Source of the DNA: Sphingomonas trueperi
GTDB lineage: Bacteria; Pseudomonadota; Alphaproteobacteria; Sphingomonadales; Sphingomonadaceae
Length of the DNA: 64,000 bases
Direction of reading: 5' to 3'
Assembly (NCBI RefSeq): GCF_011927635.1
Contig: NZ_JAATJB010000001.1
Location: 248,001 to 312,000 of the forward strand
Positions within the stretch are counted from its first letter, which is position 1, and every line of letters begins with the position of its first letter. The position numbers were made by a program, and so were the translations under genes. Under the pieces are notes generated by a model. That model was given only the letters and a program-made list of their open reading frames with translations. It searched no databases and was not told where the DNA came from. This document shows positions 37,891-46,590 of this stretch, in pieces.

Positions 37891-39279
37891 ATGATCCGCC
37901 TGTTCAAGCATTATGTCCCGAACACCGTGCTGCTGCTCGGCCTGCTGGACGTGCTTCTGCTGGTGACGGCAGGCGAGCTGGGCTGGCAGCTGCGCGCGCA
38001 CCAAGCCGGCATCGACGTCGGCCCGATCGGCGAGCGCGTGCCCCAGCTGGCGAGCTTCGCGCTGGTGCTCGAAACCGCGCTGGTGGCGCTCGGCGCGTAC
38101 GGCGCGGAGGCGCTGCAGTCGCTCCGCCACGCGCTGGTACGGCTGCTCGTGTCGATCGCACTGGGCGTGCTGGGTCTCGGTTTCCTCTATTTCCTGGTCC
38201 CGCCGATCGGCTTCTGGCGCTCCAACCTGCTCTATGCGGCGGTCAGCGCGTTCGTGCTCTTGCTGCTGATGCGGGTGCTGCTCGGCAAGACGCTGGGCGG
38301 CGCGGCGTTCAAGCGGCGCATCGTCGTGCTCGGCGCCGGCCCGCGTGCGGCGCGGCTCAAGCAGCTGTCCAAGGCGCCCGGCGCCAGCTTCGCCATCGTC
38401 GGCTATGTCGCGATGAGCGACGCCAACCGCGTGATCCCCGAGGCGATCGCCCGCGACGCGATCTACAACCTCGCCGATCATGTCGTGCTGCTCAACGCCA
38501 GCGAAGTGGTGCTGGCGCTCGAGGAGCGCCGCAACGCGCTGCCGCTGAAGGACCTGCTGCGGATCAAGACCACCGGCGTCCATGTCAACGAATTCTCGAC
38601 CTTCCTCGAGCGCGTCACCGGCCGCGTCGATCTCGACAGCGTCAACCCGAGCTGGCTGATCTTCTCCGACGGCTTCTCGTCGGGGCGGATGATGTCGGGG
38701 CTGTTCAAGCGGCTGTTCGACGTGACCGCCAGCCTGATCCTGCTGGTGATCGCCTTCCCGCTGGTGATCGTCACCGCAGTGCTGATCAAGCTGGAGAGCC
38801 GCGGGCCCGCGCTCTATCGCCAGCAGCGCGTCGGCCTCTATGGCCAGGCGTTCGACGTGCTCAAGCTCCGCTCGATGCGCCAGGATGCCGAGGCGCCCGG
38901 CGAGGCGGTGTGGGCGGAGGAGAACGACCCGCGCATCACCCGCATCGGCCGGATCATCCGCAAGATCCGCATCGACGAGCTGCCGCAATGCTGGAGCGTA
39001 CTCAAGGGCGAGATGAGCTTCGTCGGCCCCCGGCCCGAGCGGCCGAAGTTCGTCGAGGATCTGGAGCAGGCGCTGCCCTATTATGCCGAGCGACACATGG
39101 TGAAGCCGGGCATCACCGGCTGGGCGCAGATCAACTATCCCTACGGCGCCTCGATCGACGACGCCCGCCAGAAGCTCGAATATGACCTGTTCTACGCCAA
39201 GAACTATTCGCCCTTTCTCGACCTGCTGATCCTGCTGCAGACCGCCCGCGTCATCCTATTCCCCAGCGGGGCGCGCTGA
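37891..39279 (+). CDS. XrtA/PEP-CTERM system sugar transferase (TIGR03013-like)
   Basis: Polyprenyl-phosphate sugar-1-phosphate transferase that would start exopolysaccharide assembly in PEP-CTERM systems. The 462-residue protein has about five N-terminal membrane segments beginning RLFKHYVPNTVLLLGLLDVLLL, a central CoA-like region, and the C-terminal catalytic domain KRLFDVTASLILLVIAFPLV with FKVLKLRSMR-like and DELPQ and SFVGPRPERP motifs and ITGWAQINYPYG. The N-terminal opening is what separates this group from WbaP. The stop overlaps the prsK start by one base. Confidence 0.92.
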   Translation: MIRLFKHYVPNTVLLLGLLDVLLLVTAGELGWQLRAHQAGIDVGPIGERVPQLASFALVLETALVALGAYGAEALQSLRHALVRLLVSIALGVLGLGFLYFLVPPIGFWRSNLLYAAVSAFVLLLLMRVLLGKTLGGAAFKRRIVVLGAGPRAARLKQLSKAPGASFAIVGYVAMSDANRVIPEAIARDAIYNLADHVVLLNASEVVLALEERRNALPLKDLLRIKTTGVHVNEFSTFLERVTGRVDLDSVNPSWLIFSDGFSSGRMMSGLFKRLFDVTASLILLVIAFPLVIVTAVLIKLESRGPALYRQQRVGLYGQAFDVLKLRSMRQDAEAPGEAVWAEENDPRITRIGRIIRKIRIDELPQCWSVLKGEMSFVGPRPERPKFVEDLEQALPYYAERHMVKPGITGWAQINYPYGASIDDARQKLEYDLFYAKNYSPFLDLLILLQTARVILFPSGAR

Positions 39280-41321
39280 TGCTCACCGCCGCGCTGAGCC
39301 TGTGGCTGCACGCTCTGGCGGCGCTGCTGTTCGCGCTGCTGCCCTTCGCGGCATCGCGCACTGGCGGCGACCCGCTGCCGCGTCAGGCATTGGCGGCGGC
39401 GCTCGGACTGACCGCGCTCGCCGCGCTCGCCACCGCCGGGATCGGCGCGGAGGAGATCGCCACCCGCTTCGTCGAGACGCTGCGCACGCTCGCCTGGCTC
39501 GCCTTCCTGCTGTTGCTCCACCGCCGCGCGGGCGAGCCGCGCCCGCCGCTGGCGCTCGGCACCGTCTATGGCGTGGTCGCGCTGGTCACCGTGGCCGCCA
39601 TGGCGCTCGACATGGTTGTGACCAGCCCGTCGCCGATCACCGCCGATGCCGCATCGGTGGCGCTGCTGCTGCACCTGCTGGTCGCGGTGGGCGTGCTGGT
39701 GATGGTGCAGGCGCTCCATTCGGCGCTCGCCCACACCGCGGGCGGGGGCTTGCGCTGGACGGTGGCGGCGCTCGGCGGCTTCTGGCTGATCGACTTCGCG
39801 GTGCTGACGCTCGCCTATCTCGGCGTGCCGATGAACGGCCTGCTGCTCGTCGCGCGGGGTGCGGCTTTGGTCTGCGTCGCCGCCGCGATGGGGCTCGGGC
39901 TGCAGCGGCGCGGCGACTGGCGGGTGCGGATGTCGCGCACCGTGGCCTATCAGTCGCTGACGCTGGTCGCGGTCGGCGCCTATTTCGTGCTGCTCGCGCT
40001 GGCGACGAGTGCCTTGGCGACGCTGGGCGGGGCGCATGCCCGGCTGCTCCAGACCGCCTTCGTGTTCGGCGCCACCGCCGCGATCCTGGCGCTGGTCTCC
40101 AATTCCAGACTGCGCGGCTGGGTGAAGGTGAAGCTGGCCAAGCATTTGTTCCGCCACCGCTATGACTATCGCGCCGAATGGCTGCGCTTCACCGAGACGC
40201 TGGGCGCGCCGGGCGCCGCGCCGCTCGACCAGCGCATCGTCCGCGCCCTCGCCGACCTCACCGCCTCGCCCTCCGGCCTGCTGCTCGTCGCCGAGGAGGG
40301 CGGGCTGGTGGCGGGTGCCGGCTGGCACTGGGACCGGGCGACGCTGCCGCTGTCCGCGGACCAGCCGCTCGCGACGCATCTGGAGACGACCGGCCGGATC
40401 ATCGAGGTGGATGCGGTGCGCCTCGCCCAGGCCGATGCCGCCGATGCCGATGCGACCCCCGACTGGATGCGCGAGGTCGACGCTGCCTGGGTGGTGGTGC
40501 CGCTGCTCCACCGCGGCGCGCTGGTCGGCGCGATCCTGCTCGGCCGCCCGGCGCTGGCACGGCGGCTCGATTGGGAGGATTTCGACCTGCTCAAGGCCGC
40601 CGGGCGGCAGGTGGCGAGCTATCTCGCCGAGGCGCGGGCGCAGGAAGCGCTGGCCGAGGCGCAGCGCTTCGACGAGTTCAACCGCCGCTTCGCTTTCCTG
40701 CTCCACGACATCAAGAACCTGGTCAGCCAGCTGGCGCTCACCGCGCGCAACGCCGAGCGCCATGCCGACAACCCCGCCTTCCGCGCCGACATGATCGCGA
40801 CGCTGCGCGATTCGTCCGACCGGCTTAACGCGCTGCTCGCCCGGCTGGGCCAGCACCATCGCGGGCGCAGCGAGCCGCCGCGTCCCACCCCGCTGCTGCC
40901 GCTGCTCGAACGACTCGTCGCGCGCCAGCCCAGGCAGGTGCGGCTGGTGTCGGGCGCCGAGCCGGCCATCGCGCTCGCCGAGCCCGCCGCGCTCGAGCAG
41001 CTGCTCGTCCATCTGATCCAGAACGCCATCGAGGCGAGCCCGGCCGACGCGCCGGTGACGCTCGCGCTCGCCACCGACGAGGAAAACGCCATCATCGACG
41101 TGATCGATCGCGGCTGCGGCATGTCGCCCGGCTTCGTCCGCAACCGCCTGTTCAAGCCGTTCACCTCCTCCAAGCCGGGCGGCTTCGGGCTCGGCACCTT
41201 CGAGGCGCAGCAGCTGGTGCAGGGCATGGGCGGGCGGATCGAGGTCAGCTCGCGCGAGGGCCAGGGCACGCGCTTCCGCGTCGTGCTGCGCGCGGCGCCC
41301 GCGGTGGAGGCGGCGGCATGA
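39279..41321 (+). CDS. prsK: PEP-CTERM system sensor histidine kinase PrsK
   Basis: Membrane histidine kinase partner of PrsR. The 680-residue protein has 8-9 hydrophobic segments (residues 1-290), a GAF-like domain (about 310-440), and a HisKA/HATPase module: the H box HDIKNLVSQLALTARNAERH, N box LIQNAIEAS, G1 DRGCGMS and G2 GGFGLGTFEAQQL. The input signal is unknown. Start and stop overlap the neighbours (TGATG and ATGA), so the three genes form one translational unit. Confidence 0.92.
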   Translation: MLTAALSLWLHALAALLFALLPFAASRTGGDPLPRQALAAALGLTALAALATAGIGAEEIATRFVETLRTLAWLAFLLLLHRRAGEPRPPLALGTVYGVVALVTVAAMALDMVVTSPSPITADAASVALLLHLLVAVGVLVMVQALHSALAHTAGGGLRWTVAALGGFWLIDFAVLTLAYLGVPMNGLLLVARGAALVCVAAAMGLGLQRRGDWRVRMSRTVAYQSLTLVAVGAYFVLLALATSALATLGGAHARLLQTAFVFGATAAILALVSNSRLRGWVKVKLAKHLFRHRYDYRAEWLRFTETLGAPGAAPLDQRIVRALADLTASPSGLLLVAEEGGLVAGAGWHWDRATLPLSADQPLATHLETTGRIIEVDAVRLAQADAADADATPDWMREVDAAWVVVPLLHRGALVGAILLGRPALARRLDWEDFDLLKAAGRQVASYLAEARAQEALAEAQRFDEFNRRFAFLLHDIKNLVSQLALTARNAERHADNPAFRADMIATLRDSSDRLNALLARLGQHHRGRSEPPRPTPLLPLLERLVARQPRQVRLVSGAEPAIALAEPAALEQLLVHLIQNAIEASPADAPVTLALATDEENAIIDVIDRGCGMSPGFVRNRLFKPFTSSKPGGFGLGTFEAQQLVQGMGGRIEVSSREGQGTRFRVVLRAAPAVEAAA

Positions 41322-42670
41322 GCGAGGCGCTGCCCAAGCTGTTGATCGTCGAGGACGATGCCGGGCTCCAGCGCCAGCTGCGCTGGGCCTATGAGGGCTA
41401 TACGATCCTCGCCGCCACCACCCGCGACGAGGCGATCACGATACTCCGCGCCGAGGAGCCGCCGGTGGTGACGCTCGACCTGGGCCTGCCGCCCGATCCC
41501 GACGGCACCAGCGAAGGCTTCGCGACGCTGGAGGCGATCCTCAAGCTCGCGCCCGCCACCAAGGTGATCGTCGCCTCGGGGCATTTCGAGCGCGAGTCGA
41601 TGCGCCGCGCGATCGAACTCGGCGCCTGGGACTTCTACCAGAAGCCGATCGACATCGACGCGCTGGGGCTGATCGTCGCCCGCGCCTTCCACGTCCATGC
41701 GCTGGAGGCCGAGAATCGCCGCCTCGCCGAAAAGGCCGAAACCAAGGCGGTACTGGGCGGCATGCTCACCGGGGCGCCGGAGATGCTCAAGGTCACCCGC
41801 ACGATCGAGCGGGTGGCGGGTGCTGATGTCTCGGTGATGCTGCTGGGGGCGAGCGGCACCGGCAAGGAACTGCTGGCGCGGGGGCTGCACGAGGCGAGCC
41901 CGCGCCACACCGGTACCTTCGTCGCGATCAACTGCGCGGCGATTCCCGAGACGCTGCTCGAATCGGAGCTGTTCGGCCATGAGAAGGGCGCGTTCACCGG
42001 CGCGGTGAAGACCACCGAGGGCAAGATCGAGCTCGCTCAGGGCGGCACCTTGTTCCTCGACGAAGTCGGCGACATCCCGCTGCCGCTCCAGGTCAAGCTG
42101 CTGCGCTTCCTGCAGGAGCGGGTGATCGAGCGGATCGGCGGGCGGAAACCGATTGCCGTGGACACGCGTATCGTCTGCGCCACCCACCGCGACCTCGACG
42201 CGATGGTGTCGGAGGGCCGCTTCCGCGAGGATCTCTATTACCGCCTGGCCGAGATCGTGGTGCGCATCCCCTCGCTCGCCGAGCGGCCGGGCGATGCGGG
42301 GCTGCTCGCGCGGCACTTCCTCACCCGTTATGCCGAGCAGATGAAAACCGGGCCGAAGAGCTTCGCCCCCGATGCGCTCGCCGCGATCGACGCCTGGGGC
42401 TGGCCCGGCAATGTCCGCGAGCTGGAGAACCGGATCAAGCGCGCGGTGATCATGGCCGAGGGCAAGACGGTGCACGCCGAAGACCTCGATCTGGCGCCGG
42501 GCGACGCCGCGGCGATCAACCTGCGCGCGGTGCGCGAGGCGGCCGACCGGCAGGCGATCCGCCATGCACTGGCGCGGAGCGATGGCAATGTGTCAGCGGC
42601 CGCGCGACTTCTCGGGATCAGCCGGCCGACGCTGTATGACTTGCTGAAGGCCTATGATCTGCAAGCCTGA
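41318..42670 (+). CDS. prsR: PEP-CTERM-box sigma-54 response regulator PrsR
   Basis: NtrC-family activator of sigma-54 promoters in EPS/PEP-CTERM regulons. Receiver domain: LLIVEDDAGLQRQL with phosphoacceptor D54 in VVTLDLGLPPD. AAA+ domain: Walker A GASGTGKE, the sigma-54 loop GAFTGA within FGHEKGAFTGAVK, Walker B TLFLDEVGDIPLPLQ. C-terminal Fis-type helix-turn-helix: RSDGNVSAAARLLGISRPTL. 450 residues. A palindromic repeat follows the stop. Confidence 0.95.
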   Translation: MSEALPKLLIVEDDAGLQRQLRWAYEGYTILAATTRDEAITILRAEEPPVVTLDLGLPPDPDGTSEGFATLEAILKLAPATKVIVASGHFERESMRRAIELGAWDFYQKPIDIDALGLIVARAFHVHALEAENRRLAEKAETKAVLGGMLTGAPEMLKVTRTIERVAGADVSVMLLGASGTGKELLARGLHEASPRHTGTFVAINCAAIPETLLESELFGHEKGAFTGAVKTTEGKIELAQGGTLFLDEVGDIPLPLQVKLLRFLQERVIERIGGRKPIAVDTRIVCATHRDLDAMVSEGRFREDLYYRLAEIVVRIPSLAERPGDAGLLARHFLTRYAEQMKTGPKSFAPDALAAIDAWGWPGNVRELENRIKRAVIMAEGKTVHAEDLDLAPGDAAAINLRAVREAADRQAIRHALARSDGNVSAAARLLGISRPTLYDLLKAYDLQA

Positions 42671-42671
42671 G

Positions 42672-42697
42672 CCCCCCTCCCGCTTGCGGGAAGGGGG
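42672..42697. repeat. Intergenic CCCTCCCGC palindrome, copy 3
   Basis: CCCCCCTCCCGC-TT-GCGGGAAGGGGG, one base different from the other copies, directly after the prsR stop and before the convergent cytochrome gene. Confidence 0.75.
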
Positions 42698-42729
42698 ATT
42701 TGGAGCGGCGGGAGAGTAGGAAACGAAGC

Positions 42730-43407
42730 TTACTTCTTCTTCTCGGCCTGCACCGCCGCCTGCGGGTCCTTCGCCGGCGTGCCCTCGCCCGGCGTCGCCT
42801 GCTGCACGTTCACCGACACGTCGGCGCCTTCGACGGCGCTATTGCTCTGCACCCCGGCATTGTCGGGCTCGGACCCCGCGGCGGGCGCCGCCGGCAGCGG
42901 CAGGTTCGAGCCCTGCTTGTTGAGGTACAGGATCACGTCGGCGCGCAGCTGCGGGTCCGAGATGCCGGCGAAGGTCATCTTGGTGCCGGGCGCGAACTTG
43001 CGCGGATTGGCCAGCCAGGCGTCCATCTTGTCGAGGTCCCAGCTGCCGCCGACGCCCTTCAGCGCGTCGGAAAAGGCGAAGCCGCCCTTGCCCTGCGCGA
43101 TGCCCTCGCCCAGCGTGGCGTAGAGGTTGGGGCCGATGCCGTTGGCGCCGCCCTGGGTGATGGTGTGGCACGAGGCGCACTGCTTGAAGCCGCTCTCGCC
43201 CTTGGCGACGTCGCCCTTGGCCAGGCGCACCGGCAGCGGCTCGGCCGCCGCGGCACCGCCGGCCGCATCTTCAACCGCCTCGACGACATAGCCGGGGCGT
43301 TCAGGCTTTTCGGAGTGGAAATACTTCGCGCTCGCGATCGAAAGTCCCAGGGCGGCGATACCACCCGCCAGCGCCCAACCTGCGATCGTATTGAAGCGAT
43401 CTTGCAT
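42730..43407 (-). CDS. Membrane-anchored cytochrome c (cytochrome c552-like)
   Basis: A 225-residue c-type cytochrome. The N-terminus carries one membrane segment (about 8-28, AGWALAGGIAALGLSIAS), then the class I domain with haem motif C77-A-S-C80-H81 and the axial methionine in PGTKMTFAGI. The order GWDLDKMDAWLANPRKF and VILYLNKQ is that of CycM-type proteins that feed the aa3 oxidase. The C-terminal 50 residues are a polar low-complexity tail. It diverges from pheA. Confidence 0.9.
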   Translation of the reverse strand: MQDRFNTIAGWALAGGIAALGLSIASAKYFHSEKPERPGYVVEAVEDAAGGAAAAEPLPVRLAKGDVAKGESGFKQCASCHTITQGGANGIGPNLYATLGEGIAQGKGGFAFSDALKGVGGSWDLDKMDAWLANPRKFAPGTKMTFAGISDPQLRADVILYLNKQGSNLPLPAAPAAGSEPDNAGVQSNSAVEGADVSVNVQQATPGEGTPAKDPQAAVQAEKKK

Positions 43408-43509
43408 TCATCCGCTCCCACCTGTGCTTTGGTTCATCTTTAGAGCGCGCCCGGCTCCGAAGGCAAGCACACTTGCGGCGGAGTTCTACGGAGGCTAGCG
43501 CCGCCGCCC

Positions 43510-44400
43510 ATGGAGAATTTCGCCGCCCCCGCCCGCCCGATCGTCGCCCGCATGCTCGCCGAGGCCGATGCGGCACCGGCGCGGGCGGTGGCGTTCCAGG
43601 GCGCACCCGGCGCCAATTCGCATGTCGCGGTGCGCGAAGCCTTCCCCGACGCGCTGCCGCTGCCCTGCTTCTCGTTCGACGACGCGATCGACGCCGTAAA
43701 GGAAGGCCGCGCCGACCGCGCGATGATCCCGATCGAGAATTCGCTCCACGGCCGCGTGGCGGACATCCATTTCCTGCTGCCCGAATCCGGCCTGTCGATC
43801 ATCGGCGAGCATTTCCTCGCGATCCGCCACACGCTGATGGGCACCGGCCCCATCGACGGCGTGCGCGAGGCGATGAGCCATCCCCAGGCGCTCGGCCAGT
43901 GCCGCCACTGGCTGAAGGCGCACGGCATCGCCCAGGTCGCCTACCCCGACACTGCGGGTGCCGCAGCGATGGTGGCCGAGCTGGCCGATCCCAAGGTGGC
44001 CGCACTCGCCCCGGCGCATGCGGCCGAGCTGTACGGGCTCAACGTGCTGGCCAGCGACATCGCGGACGCCGCGCACAACATGACGCGCTTCGTGGTGCTG
44101 TCGCGCGACGCGCCGGGGGTCACCGGCGAAGGGCCGTTCATGACCTCGCTGATCTTCGAGGTGAAGAACATCCCCGCCGCGCTCTACAAGGCGCTGGGCG
44201 GGTTTGCGACCAACGGCGTCAACATGACCAAGCTGGAGAGCTACCAGCGCGAGGCGAGCTTCTCGGCGACCGAATTCTATGCCGACATCGTCGGCAGCCC
44301 CGAGGACGCGGGCGTGATCCGCGCGCTGGAGGAACTGGGCTTCCATTCCAAATGGGTGCGGCTGCTGGGGACCTACCCGCAGGCACGGCCGCGGCCGTAA
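43510..44400 (+). CDS. pheA: Prephenate dehydratase
   Basis: Converts prephenate to phenylpyruvate in phenylalanine synthesis. The 296-residue protein is a monofunctional PDT with a C-terminal ACT regulatory domain. Motifs: AFQGAPGANSHVAVREAFP, MIPIENSLHGRV, HPQALGQCRHWL, and the catalytic TRF in AAHNMTRFVVLSR. The ACT domain carries NIPAALYKALGGFATNGVNMTKLESYQ, where the usual GALV is AALY and ESRP is ESYQ; these positions bind phenylalanine, so feedback inhibition may be altered. An intergenic palindrome follows. Confidence 0.95.
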   Translation: MENFAAPARPIVARMLAEADAAPARAVAFQGAPGANSHVAVREAFPDALPLPCFSFDDAIDAVKEGRADRAMIPIENSLHGRVADIHFLLPESGLSIIGEHFLAIRHTLMGTGPIDGVREAMSHPQALGQCRHWLKAHGIAQVAYPDTAGAAAMVAELADPKVAALAPAHAAELYGLNVLASDIADAAHNMTRFVVLSRDAPGVTGEGPFMTSLIFEVKNIPAALYKALGGFATNGVNMTKLESYQREASFSATEFYADIVGSPEDAGVIRALEELGFHSKWVRLLGTYPQARPRP

Positions 44401-44420
44401 AATCTTCCCGCATTCTTGCT

Positions 44421-44444
44421 CCCCTCCCGAAGGCGGGAGGGGGG
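44421..44444. repeat. Intergenic CCCTCCCGC palindrome, copy 4
   Basis: CCCCTCCCG-AAGG-CGGGAGGGG between the convergent pheA and nudC genes; likely terminator-like and the most compact member of the family here. Confidence 0.75.
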
Positions 44445-44452
44445 ATAGAAGG

Positions 44453-45322
44453 CTACACCCCCTCCGCCCAGGCCTTGAGCAGCGTATACGCGATCGCATA
44501 GCCCGGCGGCGCCAGGAATGGCGCGTTCGGATCGCGCGCCAACGCCTGCTGCACCTGCGCGCGATCGAACCAGGCGGCATGTTCCAGCTCGTGCGCGTCG
44601 ATCGCGATCTCCTCGTCGAGCGCCTCGCCGATGCACGCGATCATCAGCTGCGACGGGAACGGCCAGGGCTGGCTGGCGACATAGCGGACCGCGCCGACAT
44701 GTACGCCCGATTCCTCCAGCGTCTCGCGGCGCACCGCATCCTCGATGCTCTCGCCCACCTCCAAGAAGCCGGCGAGCGCCGAATAGCGCCCCGGCGGCCA
44801 GCTCGGCTGGCGGCCGAGCAGCACCCGGTCGCCATGCTCGGCGAGCATGATCACCACGGGATCGACGCGCGGATAATGCTCGGTCCCGCAGTTCGGGCAG
44901 AGCCGGCCCCAGCCCGCGCGGAAGATGTCGCTCGGCGTGCCGCAGCGCGCGCAGAAGCCGTGCCGGGCATGCCAGTCGATCAGGCTGCGCGCCGCGGCAT
45001 AGTTGGCGGCATCCTCGGGCCGGAAGGCGTCGAGGATCGCCGACAGCTCGGGCGGGCGGCCCGGCGGCAGCGGCGTGCCGGGCGCCAGCGTCTCGACGTA
45101 GCGCGGCTCGCCGTCGAGGAAGCCGAGGAACAGCAAGGGCTGGGTCGCGGCGTCGAGCCCGGTCCAGACCAGCCGCCCGTCGCCATCCAGCGTCGGCACC
45201 AGCCCGTCCATCACCAGCAGCCGCGCCCGCGGATCGGCGAGCGCCGCCGCCAGCAGTTCGGGCTCGTGGCGGACGCGGTCGTCGCGGTCCAGCGTGCCGC
45301 CGGTGAAACCGGGCGCGATCAC
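44453..45322 (-). CDS. nudC: NAD+ diphosphatase NudC
   Basis: Nudix hydrolase that cleaves NAD(H) and removes NAD caps from RNA. The 289-residue protein has the zinc ribbon CARCG...CPNCG at about 120-145, the Nudix box GFLEVGESIEDAVRRETLEESG and, downstream, the NudC-specific SQPWPFPSQLM. Start is GTG at 45322, overlapping the serine hydrolase stop (GTGA). It ends the mutY-hydrolase-nudC operon. Confidence 0.95.
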   Translation of the reverse strand: MIAPGFTGGTLDRDDRVRHEPELLAAALADPRARLLVMDGLVPTLDGDGRLVWTGLDAATQPLLFLGFLDGEPRYVETLAPGTPLPPGRPPELSAILDAFRPEDAANYAAARSLIDWHARHGFCARCGTPSDIFRAGWGRLCPNCGTEHYPRVDPVVIMLAEHGDRVLLGRQPSWPPGRYSALAGFLEVGESIEDAVRRETLEESGVHVGAVRYVASQPWPFPSQLMIACIGEALDEEIAIDAHELEHAAWFDRAQVQQALARDPNAPFLAPPGYAIAYTLLKAWAEGV

Positions 45323-46590
45323 TTGTTCAGATCGGCGTAGACGGCGGTGCGCACCGGCACCTTGAGGCCGAGTTCGGCGAGCAGGATGTTGACCATCATC
45401 GTCGCGCGGACCTGGTTCTTGGGGTCCACCCAGGCGAAGGTGCCGGCAGCGCCCGACCAGCCGAACGTGCCCTTCCCCGCGCCGCCCGGCTGGTCGGCGA
45501 GGAACACCGATCCGCCCGCGCCGAAGCCCATCGGCACGCCGGTGTCGCGCGCCATCACCGCGAGCATCGTCTTGTCGACGCCCGCCGGCAGCAGGTCGGA
45601 CATGGCGAGCGCCGCCGTCTCGGGCTTGAGGATGCGCACGCCGTCCAGCGTGCCGCCATTCTGCAGCATGTGGAGGAAGCGATCATAGTCGCGCGCCGAC
45701 ATCGCGAGGCCCGCGCCGCCATAGGGGAAGCTCGGCTTCTTGAGATAGACCGAGGTCGCGCCCGGATCGATCGGCAGGCGATTGCCCCCCGCGATCGCAT
45801 ATTCGGTCGCAAGCCGCCCCGCCTCGCCGGCCGGCACCGTCCAGTAGCTGGAGGTCATCTTGAGAGGGGCAAGGATGCGGGTGTTGACGAAGCTGTCGAA
45901 CGGCATGCCGCTCGCCACCTCGATCACGCGGCCGAGCACGTCGAGACCGATCGAATAGCTGAACTTGGCGCCCGGCTCGGCGATCAGCGGCAGCGTCGCG
46001 GTGCGGTTGGCGAACTCCTCCAGCGTCGCGGGGCGCGCCGGCCGCGCTGTCGCCTCGAACGAATCGCTCACTTGCGCCGGGTTGATGCCGAGGCGGTTAT
46101 ATTCGTTGAGCAGCGGCCCCTTGGTGATGATGTTGTAGCCGAGCCCCGCCGTGTGCGTCAGCAGGTTGCGCACCGTGATCGGCCTGGTCGCGGGGCGGCT
46201 GGTCAGGTCCTTGTTCGGATCGACCAGCACCTTCATGTCCTTGAACGCCGGGATGAAGTCGCTGATCGGCTGGTCGAGCTTGAGCTTGCCTTCCTCGATC
46301 AGGATCATCGCCGCGATGCCGGTGATCGGCTTGGTCATCGAATAGACCCGCCACAGCGTGTCGCCATTGACCTTGGGCGACGTCGGCTCGTCGGACATGC
46401 GGCCATCGACGACGATCGTCGTCGGCGCCTGGCCCTTGGCATAGGCGACGACGATGCCGGGCACCTTGCCCGAGGCGACGGTCTGGCGCGCGAAGCTCTG
46501 GACCTGGCTGGGGGCCGTCTGGGCCTGCACCACAGGCGCCTGGAGCAGCAGTGCCGCCCCGAAAAGTCCGAACACTCGCTTGGCCGTCAT
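45319..46590 (-). CDS. Serine hydrolase (class C beta-lactamase family)
   Basis: A 423-residue exported member of the beta-lactamase/penicillin-binding-protein-like esterase family. Signal peptide: MTAKRVFGLFGAALLLQAPVVQAQ. The SxxK motif is S84-M-T-K87 (YSMTKPITG) and the tyrosine motif is YSIGLDVLG, where Tyr-x-Ile replaces the common Tyr-x-Asn. Esterase or D-aminopeptidase activity is more likely than lactam resistance. The ATG overlaps the mutY stop (ATGA). Confidence 0.88.
   Translation of the reverse strand: MTAKRVFGLFGAALLLQAPVVQAQTAPSQVQSFARQTVASGKVPGIVVAYAKGQAPTTIVVDGRMSDEPTSPKVNGDTLWRVYSMTKPITGIAAMILIEEGKLKLDQPISDFIPAFKDMKVLVDPNKDLTSRPATRPITVRNLLTHTAGLGYNIITKGPLLNEYNRLGINPAQVSDSFEATARPARPATLEEFANRTATLPLIAEPGAKFSYSIGLDVLGRVIEVASGMPFDSFVNTRILAPLKMTSSYWTVPAGEAGRLATEYAIAGGNRLPIDPGATSVYLKKPSFPYGGAGLAMSARDYDRFLHMLQNGGTLDGVRILKPETAALAMSDLLPAGVDKTMLAVMARDTGVPMGFGAGGSVFLADQPGGAGKGTFGWSGAAGTFAWVDPKNQVRATMMVNILLAELGLKVPVRTAVYADLNK

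Noticed and set aside
37840..37891. Sigma-54 promoter upstream of the sugar transferase
   Set aside because: TTGGCC-N9-TTAC has GG but lacks GC at -12, and it would sit only 26 bp before the start.
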